This document shows, in pieces, positions 8,317 through 16,863 of a stretch of 64,000 bases of DNA; within the stretch, counting starts at the first letter, position 1, and every line of letters begins with the position of its first letter. Both the position numbers and the translations under genes were made by a program. The notes beneath the pieces are model-generated. The model did not search any database and was not told where the DNA came from. It saw nothing but the letters and a program-made list of their open reading frames with translations. The DNA lies in assembly GCA_003225055.1 (NCBI GenBank), contig QIAU01000131.1, positions 17,642-81,641 on the forward strand, in the 5' to 3' direction. Origin of the DNA: Acidobacteriota bacterium (GTDB lineage: Bacteria; Acidobacteriota; Terriglobia; Terriglobales; Acidobacteriaceae).

Positions 8317-8583
8317 ATGAAGGACATCCACGAGGTCTTGCGTCGCAAGCAAGCCCAATACGCAGCGTTGGCCAAGCAGATCGAGGCGCTCCAGGCCGCC
8401 GCCGACAAGCTTCGCGAAGTCGCTCCACTGCTAGCAGATGGCGAGGAAGAAGCGGTACCGGTAGTCGTCGACGAAGGCGGGGAAGAATCTCGCGCCATGA
8501 GCGCCAAAGCCAGCTCTGCTCCCGCGAGCGCTCCGCCTGCCGCCAAAGCCCCGAGCCGCGGAACCGCTCCGCGTTGGCCATAA
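8317..8583 (+). CDS. Small coiled-coil protein upstream of REC-PilZ-PilZ
   Basis: An 88-residue protein. Residues about 5-40 (VLRRKQAQYAALAKQIEALQ and following) are a strongly heptad-like amphipathic helix. The second half is acidic (GEEEAVPVVVDEGGEE) and then Ala/Pro-rich and disordered. The ATG start has GGGGGA 4 nt upstream. The stop is 29 nt before the REC-PilZ-PilZ gene on the same strand, so the two are probably cotranscribed behind the inverted repeat at 8245-8270. The function is unknown; a coiled-coil partner or scaffold for the c-di-GMP receptor is a reasonable guess from context only. Confidence 0.7.
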   Translation: MKDIHEVLRRKQAQYAALAKQIEALQAAADKLREVAPLLADGEEEAVPVVVDEGGEESRAMSAKASSAPASAPPAAKAPSRGTAPRWP

Positions 8584-8612
8584 TCGCCTCTGTCAGGCCC
8601 ACTGAGGGGGAT

Positions 8613-9737
8613 ATGCAATTTCAGGCACTGCTGGTTTTGACTGACAACAGCGCGGCCGAGCTGCTCAGTCCTGTGCTAGCAAAGTTCCAAGTTGATGGCG
8701 ACCTGTGTGCTAACTCTGCCGATGTGGCTCTACTGCTCGAAGAAAAATGCTTCGATATCATTCTTGCCGATTTTGACGATTCTCATGCGGCCGCCCAAGT
8801 AATCGAAAATGTAAGGCATTCCGCCAGCAAGAATGCAATTGCCGTCGGTCTTCTGAGTGACCCTTCCAATGTGCGCCGCGCCTTTGGGCGGGGAGCGAAT
8901 TTTGTTCTCTATAAGCCCATAAAGAGTGAGCAGGCCCACGCCAGCCTTCGCGCAGCCATTGCTTTACTAAAGCGCGAGCGCCGCCGCAAGTTTCGTCTGC
9001 CCGTGCAGTTGCCCGTTACTTTGAGTTGGCAGGATGCGCCCGAAGTAGAAGGCATCATGCTGGACGTCAGCGAAGACGGAATGGATGTGCTTTCCGCTCA
9101 GCCGCTCGAGGGCTCACAGAATGTAGAGGTTCAATTTTCTCTGCCCGATTTGACTCAGCTGCGCGCGCAAGCCCAAGTAGTGTGGGCCAACACCAACGGG
9201 CAAGCCGGGCTTCAGTTCGTGGATTTCCCCGAAGCCAATCGGGAAACCCTCTGCGCCTGGCTGGGCGCCAATTCGCCAGAAGTACCGGCGGAACCTGAGC
9301 CTCTCTCGCAGTGCACTTTGTCCGACCTGAGCTTGGGCGGATGCTACGTGGAGACCGAATCCCCATTCCCGCGTCAGACCAAAATTGATCTCTGCTTGCG
9401 GGCAGCCGCTTGGGAAGTTCACACCCAGGGCATAGTGCGTGTCATGCACCCCGGTCATGGCATGGGTGTCGAGTTTGCCTCGCGAACCGGCGATGAGCGC
9501 TCCCAGGTCGAACACTTTATCGAGTTCCTGACCAACCAGTCGGAGGTGATGCCGCAGCTTTCCGTGGCGCCTAAATCCATCGACTTCTCACCCCAGGATG
9601 GACACTCACCTTCTTACCAGGACGCACTAAAAGACGACTTGCTCCAGTTGCTGCGCCAGGAACAAAACATGACCCAAGAAGAATTCCTGACTGAGTTACG
9701 CAGCCAGCGCCGTTCCCAGGCGCAAGCCACAGCCTGA
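8613..9737 (+). CDS. Receiver-like protein with two PilZ domains (c-di-GMP effector type)
   Basis: A 374-residue protein. Residues 1-115 resemble a response-regulator receiver: LLVLTDNSAAE at the first strand, FDIILADFDD with the candidate phospho-acceptor Asp, and VLYKPI with the conserved Lys-Pro. A PilZ domain follows, with RRRKFRLPV (RxxxR c-di-GMP motif) and LDVSEDGMDV (D/NxSxxG). A second PilZ-like domain has LSDLSLGGCYVET but no obvious RxxxR, so it may not bind the nucleotide. The C-terminal tail (about residues 325-374) is helical and Gln-rich. The ATG at 8613, with GAGGGGG upstream, was chosen over an open frame reaching 8271 that overlaps the coiled-coil gene. No output domain other than PilZ is seen; it probably acts through protein contacts. 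Confidence 0.82.
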   Translation: MQFQALLVLTDNSAAELLSPVLAKFQVDGDLCANSADVALLLEEKCFDIILADFDDSHAAAQVIENVRHSASKNAIAVGLLSDPSNVRRAFGRGANFVLYKPIKSEQAHASLRAAIALLKRERRRKFRLPVQLPVTLSWQDAPEVEGIMLDVSEDGMDVLSAQPLEGSQNVEVQFSLPDLTQLRAQAQVVWANTNGQAGLQFVDFPEANRETLCAWLGANSPEVPAEPEPLSQCTLSDLSLGGCYVETESPFPRQTKIDLCLRAAAWEVHTQGIVRVMHPGHGMGVEFASRTGDERSQVEHFIEFLTNQSEVMPQLSVAPKSIDFSPQDGHSPSYQDALKDDLLQLLRQEQNMTQEEFLTELRSQRRSQAQATA

Positions 9738-9879
9738 GTCCTCCACCCCGCATTCCACCTAAACCCTCGGTTCACTAAAGCCAACATCCTTGTTCACCAC
9801 AGATTTTTCTGCGACCTCCGAGCGCGCCTGAGCTTCGCGCTGGCTATCGCCCCCTGGTACGGTTCTAAAGTCCTGCCAG

Positions 9880-10368
9880 TCGATACGGTGGAGCTGGCAG
9901 AGACGATTTTTCGGCAAGCATGCTGTCCGGCGATGACCATCGGGCCGCAAGTGGCTCTGGTCGAAGTCCATACCTGGAAGCCGAAAAATATAGTCTTCCC
10001 CGCCGACTTCTCCGAAACTTCGTTGCATGCCCTTCCTTTTGCCTTGTCGTTGGCCGAGGAGACCCAGGCCAACCTTATCCTGCTGCATGGGCCGGCGATG
10101 GTCGCCATGGACGCAAGGATGATCTTGAGGGACAAGATTCTGAAGCAACTCAACGATCTGTTACCCCGCGATGCATCCGATTGGTGCAACCCCGAGGGCA
10201 TGGTGTTATATGAATTCGAGGCCGAGAAATCTTGCGCCTCGCCCAGGAACGCGCGTTGCATCGGATTGCGATGAGGTAGGAAAGGGGGGCGCTGCCTCAA
10301 CTCACTTGCCCCGGGCCACCGAGATGGTAAGCGGTGCGCCTGGTCCGGTCTTAACTGTTCGGGTTTAA
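9880..10368 (+). pseudogene. Degraded tandem universal stress protein gene
   Basis: The frame from about 9880 encodes ETIFRQACCPAMTIGPQV, which matches the end of one UspA domain (usual form CPVLTVGP). It continues with PKNIVFPADFSETSLHALPF, the start of a second UspA domain, and ANLILLHGPA. The frame then leaves the family pattern after about residue 75 and stops at 10274. In another frame, near 10290-10368, the end of a UspA domain reappears as ATHLP-like STHLPRATEMV and GAPGPVLTVRV. The 5' half of the first domain and the centre of the second, including its ATP-binding G-x2-G-x9-G(S/T) motif, are missing. I read this as a decayed two-domain stress protein gene. Confidence 0.72.
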
Positions 10369-10381
10369 CCGGGGAAGCCGA

Positions 10382-11269
10382 TTAGCGCTTCTCCGGCTTC
10401 CACCGGTTGAGAAATCGCGCCAGGTCCTCCGGTGCTAATGCCCGGGCATGTTCGAATTCGCCGTTCTTCTGGCTGTAGAGAAGTTTTCCGCTGCCGTCCA
10501 GGACGGCGAGCCCAGGAATGCCTTTGGACATAGGCACTTCATACAGCTTCATCAACTCCTGGTTTCTGTCGCCTTCGCCCACATCCACATGCACGACTTC
10601 GAAATTCTTTTCGAGAAGCGCGGCCAAGTCGGGCCGATGAAAAGCAGCCTCTAGCACATGGCAGTCGTAGCACCAGTTAGCGCCGAAAACAAGCAGCACG
10701 TGTTTTCCACTCTTGGCAGCGTGCTCTCGCGCTTCCTTGATCGCCGCCTCGGCATCGACCCCCGCAGGATACAAATCCTTGTTGGTCGAAATGGGCTGTT
10801 CTAGCCGCGCAATATCGCCGCGTTTAGCTGCTACAATGCGCCACTGCTCGCCTTGTTGTGCCCATAACTGCCCTTCCGAAACATAAACTGTGCGACCCGG
10901 CGCTTTGGCAGCCGACTTCACCTCGGCCACAAAAACAACTTGATGCAACCCGGTTTGCGGCGAGTTCGACTGATCGATCTTGAGATTGATGCCCTGGACC
11001 TTGAGGCTCCGCCAAAAGCCTATTTCCGCATCAGCATTGACAGGTGTTTCACTGGCCCCTGCTCCAATCGTGGCAGGCGGATTCACGCTATAGAGCATCT
11101 TCAGCCTCAGCGTGTCTCCGGCGAGTATTGCGCTTCTCCATTGTTCCAGCGGCCCGAAAGGAGCCCCATTGGAAGGGGCTGGAAGAAACTGCGCCCAGCC
11201 CGCGGATCCAACCAATGCGCCATATAGACCGAGGATACTAAGGATTCTCCGAATAACCGACACGTACAT
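10382..11269 (-). CDS. Exported thioredoxin-fold protein (CxxC)
   Basis: A 295-residue protein with an N-terminal signal peptide (hydrophobic ILSILGLYGALVGSAGWAQ, likely cut after AQ). A middle domain (about residues 40-150) resembles an NTF2/SnoaL-like or nuclear-transport-fold module. The C-terminal thioredoxin-like domain carries VFGANWCYDCHVLEAAF, with the redox pair in Cys-Tyr-Asp-Cys. The cis-Pro region is visible as KGIPGLAVLD. It is likely a periplasmic disulfide reductase or oxidase, similar to DsbD-C/thioredoxin-7 type proteins. The ATG at 11267-11269 follows GGAGTCGTGA. It diverges from the large membrane protein gene. The partner is unknown. Confidence 0.8.
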   Translation of the reverse strand: MYVSVIRRILSILGLYGALVGSAGWAQFLPAPSNGAPFGPLEQWRSAILAGDTLRLKMLYSVNPPATIGAGASETPVNADAEIGFWRSLKVQGINLKIDQSNSPQTGLHQVVFVAEVKSAAKAPGRTVYVSEGQLWAQQGEQWRIVAAKRGDIARLEQPISTNKDLYPAGVDAEAAIKEAREHAAKSGKHVLLVFGANWCYDCHVLEAAFHRPDLAALLEKNFEVVHVDVGEGDRNQELMKLYEVPMSKGIPGLAVLDGSGKLLYSQKNGEFEHARALAPEDLARFLNRWKPEKR

Positions 11270-11431
11270 TCACGACTCCGACGATTCGCGTGTAGCCAAG
11301 GGTTGAGTATATCGCAGCAGGTTGTAACCCACTCACAGCCGGTTTTGCTCTATGCTTTCTTCGGTAAACACCGAAACCGGCTGGCATTTCGAAAAGGAGC
11401 CCTTCTCAAATTACCCCTTTCCAGCAAGACG

Positions 11432-13099
11432 ATGACCATAGCTTGTGAAGAACACGCCAGTGAAGCGCGCCTGCCTCACTTGTTTCCTGGACCCGCAATC
11501 CTCATTGCGGTAGCAGCTTTCGCAGTGCTGGTCCCGATGTTTTTCCTCGGCAACCCCTCCGGGCACGATTTCGAATTTCATCTCAACTCCTGGATGGAAG
11601 TAGTCAATCAGTGGAAGCAAGGCATCGTCTACCCACGCTGGGCCGCGATGGCGCACTACAGCTACGGCGAAGCCCGTTTTCTTTTCTATCCGCCCGCTTC
11701 CTGGGTACTGGGCGGACTGCTGGGATTGGTACTTCCCTGGGCCTTGGTTGCGCCGGCATTTATCTGGATTGCACTCAGCACGGCCGGTGTCTCCATGTTC
11801 TTTCTCGCGCGCCAATGGCTCTCACGAGCTGATGCCACTTTCGCTGCCGCTCTTTACGCGATCAACCCCTACCACATCGTGATCGTCTATTGGCGAAGCG
11901 CATTTGCCGAGTTGTTGGCCGCCGGGTTGCTCCCCTTGCTCTTGCTGTGGGTGCTGCGCGCCCAGCAAGACGGACGCAAAATAATTGTTCCGCTTTCCCT
12001 AGTCGTGGCCGGCGCATGGCTGACCAATGCCCCCGCAGCAGTCATGGTGAATTACTCGCTCGCGCTCTTGGTGGTGGCTGTTGCCATGGTTCGACGCGCG
12101 CCGCGAATTTTGCTCTGTGGAGCCACCGCGGTGATCCTGGGGGCTGCCTTGTCTGGCTTCTATCTACTGCCAGCCGTCTATGAAGAGAAGTGGGTGAACA
12201 TCGCGCAAGTGCTCTCCCCTGGTGTGCGCCCGCAGGACAATTTTCTGTTCACGGTCATCCCCGACCCCGACCACAACCGCTTCAACCTGCTGGTCTCCAC
12301 AGTCGCACTTAACGAAATCGTCGTGTTGGTGGCTGCGGCATTTCTGGCGCGCAATTCGCGACGCAACCAGCCGCTGCTCTGGTGGGCGCTGACAGCCTGG
12401 AGCGCAGCCGCCCTGCTGCTGATGTTTTCCGTCACGTTCTTCTTTTGGGAGCACCTGCCTAAGCTCCGCTTCGTGCAATTGCCCTGGCGCTGGCTGCTTT
12501 GTCTCAACCTGGCGTTCGCCCTATGGGTCACGCTGGGAATGGGACGCTGGATAAGCAGAACCCTGGTATGCCTTCTCATGCTTGGGGTAATCGCCACCGG
12601 CTGGTACAAAATCCAAACTCCATGGTGGGATGGCGCCGATGACATCGCCGAAATGCGTGACAACTTGGAAGAAGGCCAGGGCTACGAGGGCACCGACGAA
12701 TATGTCCCGACCGGCGCGGACCCTTACGAGATCAAGCAAAACGTCGGCCAAGTCATCGTCGAAGGAGCCAGCCAGGCTCGCATTCACGTCCAGCAATGGT
12801 CGCCCGAATTCAGGCTCTTCACCGCTGACGTGACGCAACCCGCCCGCGCCGTCTTGCGACTATTCAATTACCCAGCCTGGACGGTAGAGGTGAACGGCCA
12901 CCTTGTCCCGACTGAAGCTCACGAAGTGACGGGACAGCTGATGTTTCAACTTCCGCCCGGCGACAACCGTGTCCGGGTCACGCTGACGCGCACCTGGGAC
13001 CGCACGCTGGGAGGAGTGGTATCGGGAGTGACTGCGGTTCTCCTAGTTGCCGTCATCCGAGCGGACAAGAGACGATCAAAATATATGTTGTCATCCTGA
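11432..13099 (+). CDS. Multi-spanning membrane protein (PTPS-related / GT-C-like)
   Basis: A 555-residue integral membrane protein with about ten or more hydrophobic segments up to residue ~410 and an extracytoplasmic C-terminal beta-rich domain (LRLFNYPAWTVEVNGHLVP) before a last membrane helix. The first loop has an acidic motif, SGHDFEFHLNSWMEV, followed by YPRWAAMAHYSYGEARFLFY. This matches the arrangement of the 6-pyruvoyl-tetrahydropterin-synthase-related membrane family and of GT-C-fold glycosyltransferases, where the Asp in the first loop is catalytic. The donor and acceptor are unknown. The ATG at 11432 was chosen because the upstream extension (11303-11431) is not membrane-protein-like; an AAGGAG lies 33 nt upstream, so the start is uncertain. 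The stop overlaps a short repeated sequence at 13090-13105. Confidence 0.75.
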   Translation: MTIACEEHASEARLPHLFPGPAILIAVAAFAVLVPMFFLGNPSGHDFEFHLNSWMEVVNQWKQGIVYPRWAAMAHYSYGEARFLFYPPASWVLGGLLGLVLPWALVAPAFIWIALSTAGVSMFFLARQWLSRADATFAAALYAINPYHIVIVYWRSAFAELLAAGLLPLLLLWVLRAQQDGRKIIVPLSLVVAGAWLTNAPAAVMVNYSLALLVVAVAMVRRAPRILLCGATAVILGAALSGFYLLPAVYEEKWVNIAQVLSPGVRPQDNFLFTVIPDPDHNRFNLLVSTVALNEIVVLVAAAFLARNSRRNQPLLWWALTAWSAAALLLMFSVTFFFWEHLPKLRFVQLPWRWLLCLNLAFALWVTLGMGRWISRTLVCLLMLGVIATGWYKIQTPWWDGADDIAEMRDNLEEGQGYEGTDEYVPTGADPYEIKQNVGQVIVEGASQARIHVQQWSPEFRLFTADVTQPARAVLRLFNYPAWTVEVNGHLVPTEAHEVTGQLMFQLPPGDNRVRVTLTRTWDRTLGGVVSGVTAVLLVAVIRADKRRSKYMLSS

Positions 13100-13105
13100 A
13101 CCGGC
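13090..13105 (-). repeat. 16-bp repeat, inverted copy of 17741-17756
   Basis: The minus strand reads GCCGGTTCAGGATGAC; the plus strand at 17741-17756 has GCCGGTTCGGGATGAC. This copy covers the stop codon of the membrane protein gene. Two copies in one window, both at gene ends, suggest a dispersed extragenic repeat. Confidence 0.5.
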
Positions 13106-13278
13106 CTGCGGCCCGCGAAGGAGCTGGCGTGCACGACTGAGCTTACGATATTCGCGGGATGCTTCGGGGATCTAGAAGGTGTCTCTCAGGATCACGACAT
13201 GGAAACGATAGATGATAGACCCTTGGCCTTCTGCTCTTGCTTTCCCGGAGCCTAGCGCCGAGGGCTCAGCGCTAAGGC

Positions 13279-13893
13279 ATGAAACCCATCCTCATCGCCA
13301 CCTCGAACTCGGGCAAGCTTCGCGACTTCGCGGGCGCTGCCCAGTCGCACGGTGTGGAAGTGAAAAGCGTGCCTGGATTCTCTTCCCTTCCGCGAGCAAT
13401 CGAAGACGGGCCAACCTTCGATTCTAACGCCCGCAAGAAAGCCGAGCACTACAGCCGCTTTCTTTCTGGAGAAATTGTGTTGGCAGACGACTCTGGCCTG
13501 GAAATTGATGCTCTGGGCGGCGCTCCAGGCGTCCATTCAGCCCGCTACGCCGCCGAGAAACCCCACCGCACCGAGACCAACACGGACGACGAGGCAAACA
13601 ACGCGCGCGTTCTCCGACAGCTCAAGGGCATGCCTCGAGATCGGCGAACGGGGAGGTTTGTCTGTGTGATTGCCGCCGCCCGCGATGGCCAAACCGTTGC
13701 CACCTTCCGTGGCGAGGCAGAAGGCATCATTCTGGACCGGCCTCGCGGTTCCGGCGGATTCGGTTACGACCCGCTTTTCTACTTCCCGCAAATCCAGAAA
13801 ACCTTCGCCCAACTCGCGCCAGAAGAGAAGGCCCGTTACAGCCATCGTGGAGCGGCGTTCCGCAAATTCCTAGCGTGGTACGACCAGAAATGA
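13279..13893 (+). CDS. rdgB: RdgB/HAM1 non-canonical purine NTP pyrophosphatase
   Basis: A 204-residue house-cleaning enzyme that hydrolyses dITP, ITP and XTP to the monophosphates and pyrophosphate, keeping deaminated purines out of nucleic acids. The family signatures are complete: ATSNSGKLRDF at the N-terminus (substrate phosphate site), VLADDSGLEIDALGGAPGVH (metal-binding acidic residues) and GSGGFGYDPLFYFP near residue 156. The length fits the family. The ATG at 13279 begins MKPILIATSN, the usual N-terminus; only a weak AAGG lies upstream. It is cytosolic and stands alone between a membrane protein gene and the sdh operon. Confidence 0.95.
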   Translation: MKPILIATSNSGKLRDFAGAAQSHGVEVKSVPGFSSLPRAIEDGPTFDSNARKKAEHYSRFLSGEIVLADDSGLEIDALGGAPGVHSARYAAEKPHRTETNTDDEANNARVLRQLKGMPRDRRTGRFVCVIAAARDGQTVATFRGEAEGIILDRPRGSGGFGYDPLFYFPQIQKTFAQLAPEEKARYSHRGAAFRKFLAWYDQK

Positions 13894-14013
13894 CATGCGA
13901 TGCCACGAAACCTCGTCTCCGATGGCAGTGGCGAAACCGTTTCCGGCCTCACGCATCCTCGGTGACTGCCGTCACATCATTATGTTTCCCGTGGTTCTGC
14001 ACTTCCTCTTTTC

Positions 14014-14043
14014 TTGACTTCATTTCTGTAGCACCAAGATAAT
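14014..14043 (+). promoter_or_regulatory. Sigma-70-like promoter for the sdh operon
   Basis: TTGACT at 14014-14019 and GATAAT at 14038-14043 are separated by 18 nt. The predicted transcript would start about 35 nt before the GTG of sdhC. Confidence 0.6.
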
Positions 14044-14085
14044 GAAAGGTTCCATCACCGTTCGGGAACCTACAAGGAGCATTCC

Positions 14086-14817
14086 GTGGCAACGACGGCC
14101 GGTCCAGCGGCTCCGACCCAAGGCAAAGGCGTCGCCCCCCTGCGAGCCGGGCAGGGTCATTCCTTCCTTTTGCGCCGGCTGCACTCATTGACCGGCATCA
14201 TCCCGATTGGGGCGTTTCTGGTCGAGCACTTTTTTTCCAATTTCGTCGCGACCCAAGGCCCCTCGGCCTACACCAAGCAAGTCGCGCTGCTTGCCGGTCT
14301 TCCATTCGTCTTTTTTCTGGAGCTGTGCTTCATTTGGATTCCCATCGCGTTTCACGGCCTGTATGGCTTTTACATCTGGTACCGCGGCGAAACGAATGTA
14401 GGAGACTATCCCTGGATGGGCAACTGGATGTATGCGGCCCAGCGCTGGACCGGCGCCATCGCGTTTTTCTACATGGGTTATCACGTCTGGCACCTGCGCT
14501 TTTACGGAGTGCATATTCTCTCTGAACCGGCCGCCGCGTTTCCTAAAGTGCAAATGGAATTTCAGCATCCCTGGATCCTTGCCTTTTACGCGATCGCCGT
14601 GGTGGCAGCCTCCTGGCACTTTGCTTATGGATTGTGGCTGTTCGCCGCCAAGTGGGGCATTACCAGCGGCGACAACGCGCGCCGCAAGTGGGGCTACGCT
14701 TGCCTCGCCATTGCGCTGATCTTCATCGCGGCCGGGGTGGCCACCATGTATGCGTTCTTGAGAACGCCGTTGCAGCCGATGCCGAGCGCGGCGCATTCGG
14801 CTGTTTTACGTTCATAA
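14086..14817 (+). CDS. sdhC: Succinate dehydrogenase cytochrome b558 subunit
   Basis: The membrane anchor of succinate dehydrogenase, 243 residues with five hydrophobic segments (about 33-53, 70-98, 119-138, 160-190, 200-224). It is of the single-subunit b558 type, as in Bacillus, Bacteroidetes and Acidobacteria, which replaces separate SdhC and SdhD. Several membrane-edge histidines expected for two b hemes are present: RRLHSLTG, LVEHFFSNF, AFHGLYG, YHVWHLRF and SWHFAYG. The start is GTG at 14086, set by AAGGAG 6 nt upstream. It is the first gene of sdhC-sdhA-(56 aa)-sdhB, 37 nt before sdhA, and lies behind the promoter at 14014-14043. Confidence 0.93.
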   Translation: MATTAGPAAPTQGKGVAPLRAGQGHSFLLRRLHSLTGIIPIGAFLVEHFFSNFVATQGPSAYTKQVALLAGLPFVFFLELCFIWIPIAFHGLYGFYIWYRGETNVGDYPWMGNWMYAAQRWTGAIAFFYMGYHVWHLRFYGVHILSEPAAAFPKVQMEFQHPWILAFYAIAVVAASWHFAYGLWLFAAKWGITSGDNARRKWGYACLAIALIFIAAGVATMYAFLRTPLQPMPSAAHSAVLRS

Positions 14818-14854
14818 ACCGGGCTGAATCCCGGCAGATGGGAACTCGAGTGAC

Positions 14855-16624
14855 ATGGCATCAAATCCTAGAATCATCGTCATAGGCGGCGGGCTGGCAG
14901 GACTCTCCGCCGTCATCAAGATCGCCGAAATGGGCGGCCAGGTGGACCTGTTCTCCATCGTACCCGTGAAGCGTTCTCACTCCGTTTGCGCGCAAGGTGG
15001 CATCAATGCAGCCAAGAACCTGAAGGGCGAAGGCGACTCCCCCTGGCAGCACTTCGACGACACCGTCTACGGCGGCGATTTCCTGGCCAACCAGCCTCCG
15101 GTCAAGGCGATGTGCGAGGCGGCCCCCGGCATCATCGATCTGCTCGACCGCATGGGCGTTCCCTTCAATCGCACTCCCGAAGGCTTGCTCGACTTCCGGC
15201 GCTTTGGCGGCACCCTCTATAACCGCACTGCATTCGCCGGCGCCACTACCGGCCAGCAACTGCTCTATGCACTCGATGAACAAGTGCGCCGCTATGAATC
15301 AGAGGGCAAAGTCACCAAGTACGAGGGCTGGGAATTCCTTTCCGCGGTCATTGATCCCACTCGCGTGTGTCGCGGCATCTGCGCCATGGATTTGCGCTCC
15401 ATGGAGGTGCGCACCTTCCCGGCGGATGCGATTATCGTCTCGACCGGCGGAATCGGCGCCATCTTCGGAAAATCTACTAACTCGGTCGTCTGCACGGGCT
15501 CGGCCCAGTCGGCCCTTTATCAGCAGGGCGTCTATTACGCTAACGGCGAATTCATCCAGGTCCATCCAACCTCCATTCCGGGCGAAGACAAGCTGCGTCT
15601 GATGTCCGAGTCAGCCCGCGGCGAAGGCGGACGCGTCTGGGTGCCGAAGAAATCAGGTGACCAGCGCGATCCTAAGTCCATCCCGGAAAGCGAGCGCTGG
15701 TACTTCCTCGAAGAGTGGTATCCCAAATACGGCAACCTGGTCCCGCGCGATGTCGCCACCCGCGCCATTCACAAGGTCGTTTACGAGCATCACTTGGGGA
15801 TCGATGGCAAACCGATGGTCTATCTCGATCTGACCCATATCGACCGCAAAGTGCTCGATCGCAAACTGGAAGGCATCCTGGAAATCTACGAGAAGTTCGT
15901 CGGCGACGATCCGCGCGCCACGCCCATGAAGATTTTCCCCGGGATGCACTACACCATGGGCGGACTCTGGGTGGACTTCAAGCAAGCCACGAACATTCCC
16001 GGAATTTACTCTGCCGGCGAGTGCGAGTACCAGTACCATGGCGCCAATCGCCTGGGAGCAAACTCGCTCGTCTCGTGCATTTTTGGCGGATTTGTTGCCG
16101 GACCGGAAGCGGTCAAGTACGCCCGTAATTCCACCAGCGCTGCCAGCAACGGCTGCTTCGACGCGGAGCGCAAGCGCCAGGAAGAAATCAATGCCCATCT
16201 GATGAAGGCGGAGGGCAACGAGAATCCCTTCTTGCTCTGGCGCGAGTTGGGCGACGTGATGACCAAGAACTGCACCGTCATCCGTTATAACAAGAACCTG
16301 AAGGAAACCGATGCCAAACTGGTCGAACTGCTGGAGCGCTACCAGCGCATCAATTTGAGCGATCGCACGCAGTGGGCGAATACGTCGTTTGTGTTCGCGC
16401 GCCAGCTCTACAACATGCTGCAACTGGCGCGAGTGATTGCCCAGGGAGCGATCATGCGCGACGAGTCCCGCGGCGCGCATCACAAGCCTGACTTCCCAGA
16501 GCGCGACGACAAGAATTGGCTCAAGACAACCAAGGCCACCTTTGCGCCGGATGCCGACGAACCCAAATTCGAATTTGAACCGGTAGACGTTTCACTGATT
16601 CCGCCGCGAACCAGGAAGTACTAA
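14855..16624 (+). CDS. sdhA: Succinate dehydrogenase/fumarate reductase flavoprotein subunit
   Basis: A 589-residue catalytic subunit that oxidises succinate to fumarate with covalently bound FAD. The dinucleotide motif IGGGLAGLSA starts at residue 10. The FAD-linking His is His42 in RSHSVCAQGGINAAKN. Substrate-site sequences HPTSIPGEDKLRLMSESARG and HGANRLGANSL are conserved. The length and motifs fit the non-E. coli (Bacillus/epsilon-type) group that pairs with a b558 anchor. The ATG at 14855 gives the typical N-terminus. It is the second gene of the sdh operon and is followed after 19 nt by a small membrane protein gene rather than directly by sdhB. Confidence 0.97.
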   Translation: MASNPRIIVIGGGLAGLSAVIKIAEMGGQVDLFSIVPVKRSHSVCAQGGINAAKNLKGEGDSPWQHFDDTVYGGDFLANQPPVKAMCEAAPGIIDLLDRMGVPFNRTPEGLLDFRRFGGTLYNRTAFAGATTGQQLLYALDEQVRRYESEGKVTKYEGWEFLSAVIDPTRVCRGICAMDLRSMEVRTFPADAIIVSTGGIGAIFGKSTNSVVCTGSAQSALYQQGVYYANGEFIQVHPTSIPGEDKLRLMSESARGEGGRVWVPKKSGDQRDPKSIPESERWYFLEEWYPKYGNLVPRDVATRAIHKVVYEHHLGIDGKPMVYLDLTHIDRKVLDRKLEGILEIYEKFVGDDPRATPMKIFPGMHYTMGGLWVDFKQATNIPGIYSAGECEYQYHGANRLGANSLVSCIFGGFVAGPEAVKYARNSTSAASNGCFDAERKRQEEINAHLMKAEGNENPFLLWRELGDVMTKNCTVIRYNKNLKETDAKLVELLERYQRINLSDRTQWANTSFVFARQLYNMLQLARVIAQGAIMRDESRGAHHKPDFPERDDKNWLKTTKATFAPDADEPKFEFEPVDVSLIPPRTRKY

Positions 16625-16643
16625 ATCGCGGACCAACTAGAAG

Positions 16644-16814
16644 ATGCACTTGGAACGGAACCTCAACTCGCGACTGAGCATCCTGTACGTCGTCACGGGC
16701 GTGGTTCTGTTGGTCGTGCCCTTGTTAGGCTTTGAGTTACTTCCCTGGCTGACCGTGGTGGTCCTGATCCTAGGCGGCGTGCGGGCAATTTTAAGCGGGT
16801 GTCTACATCATTGA
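16644..16814 (+). CDS. 56-aa membrane protein between sdhA and sdhB (DUF2892/YgaP-like)
   Basis: An open frame of 56 codons plus stop that starts ATG at 16644 and begins MHLERNLNSRLSIL. It has two hydrophobic stretches, YVVTGVVLLVVPLLG (about residues 15-29) and LPWLTVVVLILGG (about 33-45), then ends VRAILSGCLHH. This size and layout (short polar N-terminus with Asn/Arg, a helical hairpin, a Cys near the end) resembles the DUF2892/YgaP transmembrane module; that likeness is judged by eye. It sits 19 nt after sdhA and 49 nt before sdhB on the same strand, so it must be cotranscribed. No strong ribosome binding site is seen (AGAAG, 3 nt before the ATG). A role in Sdh assembly or anchoring is possible but unproved. 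Confidence 0.65.
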   Translation: MHLERNLNSRLSILYVVTGVVLLVVPLLGFELLPWLTVVVLILGGVRAILSGCLHH

Positions 16815-16863
16815 ACGATGTGCCAGGTGTTAGGAATTAACACCCACCAGAAGACCGATACTC

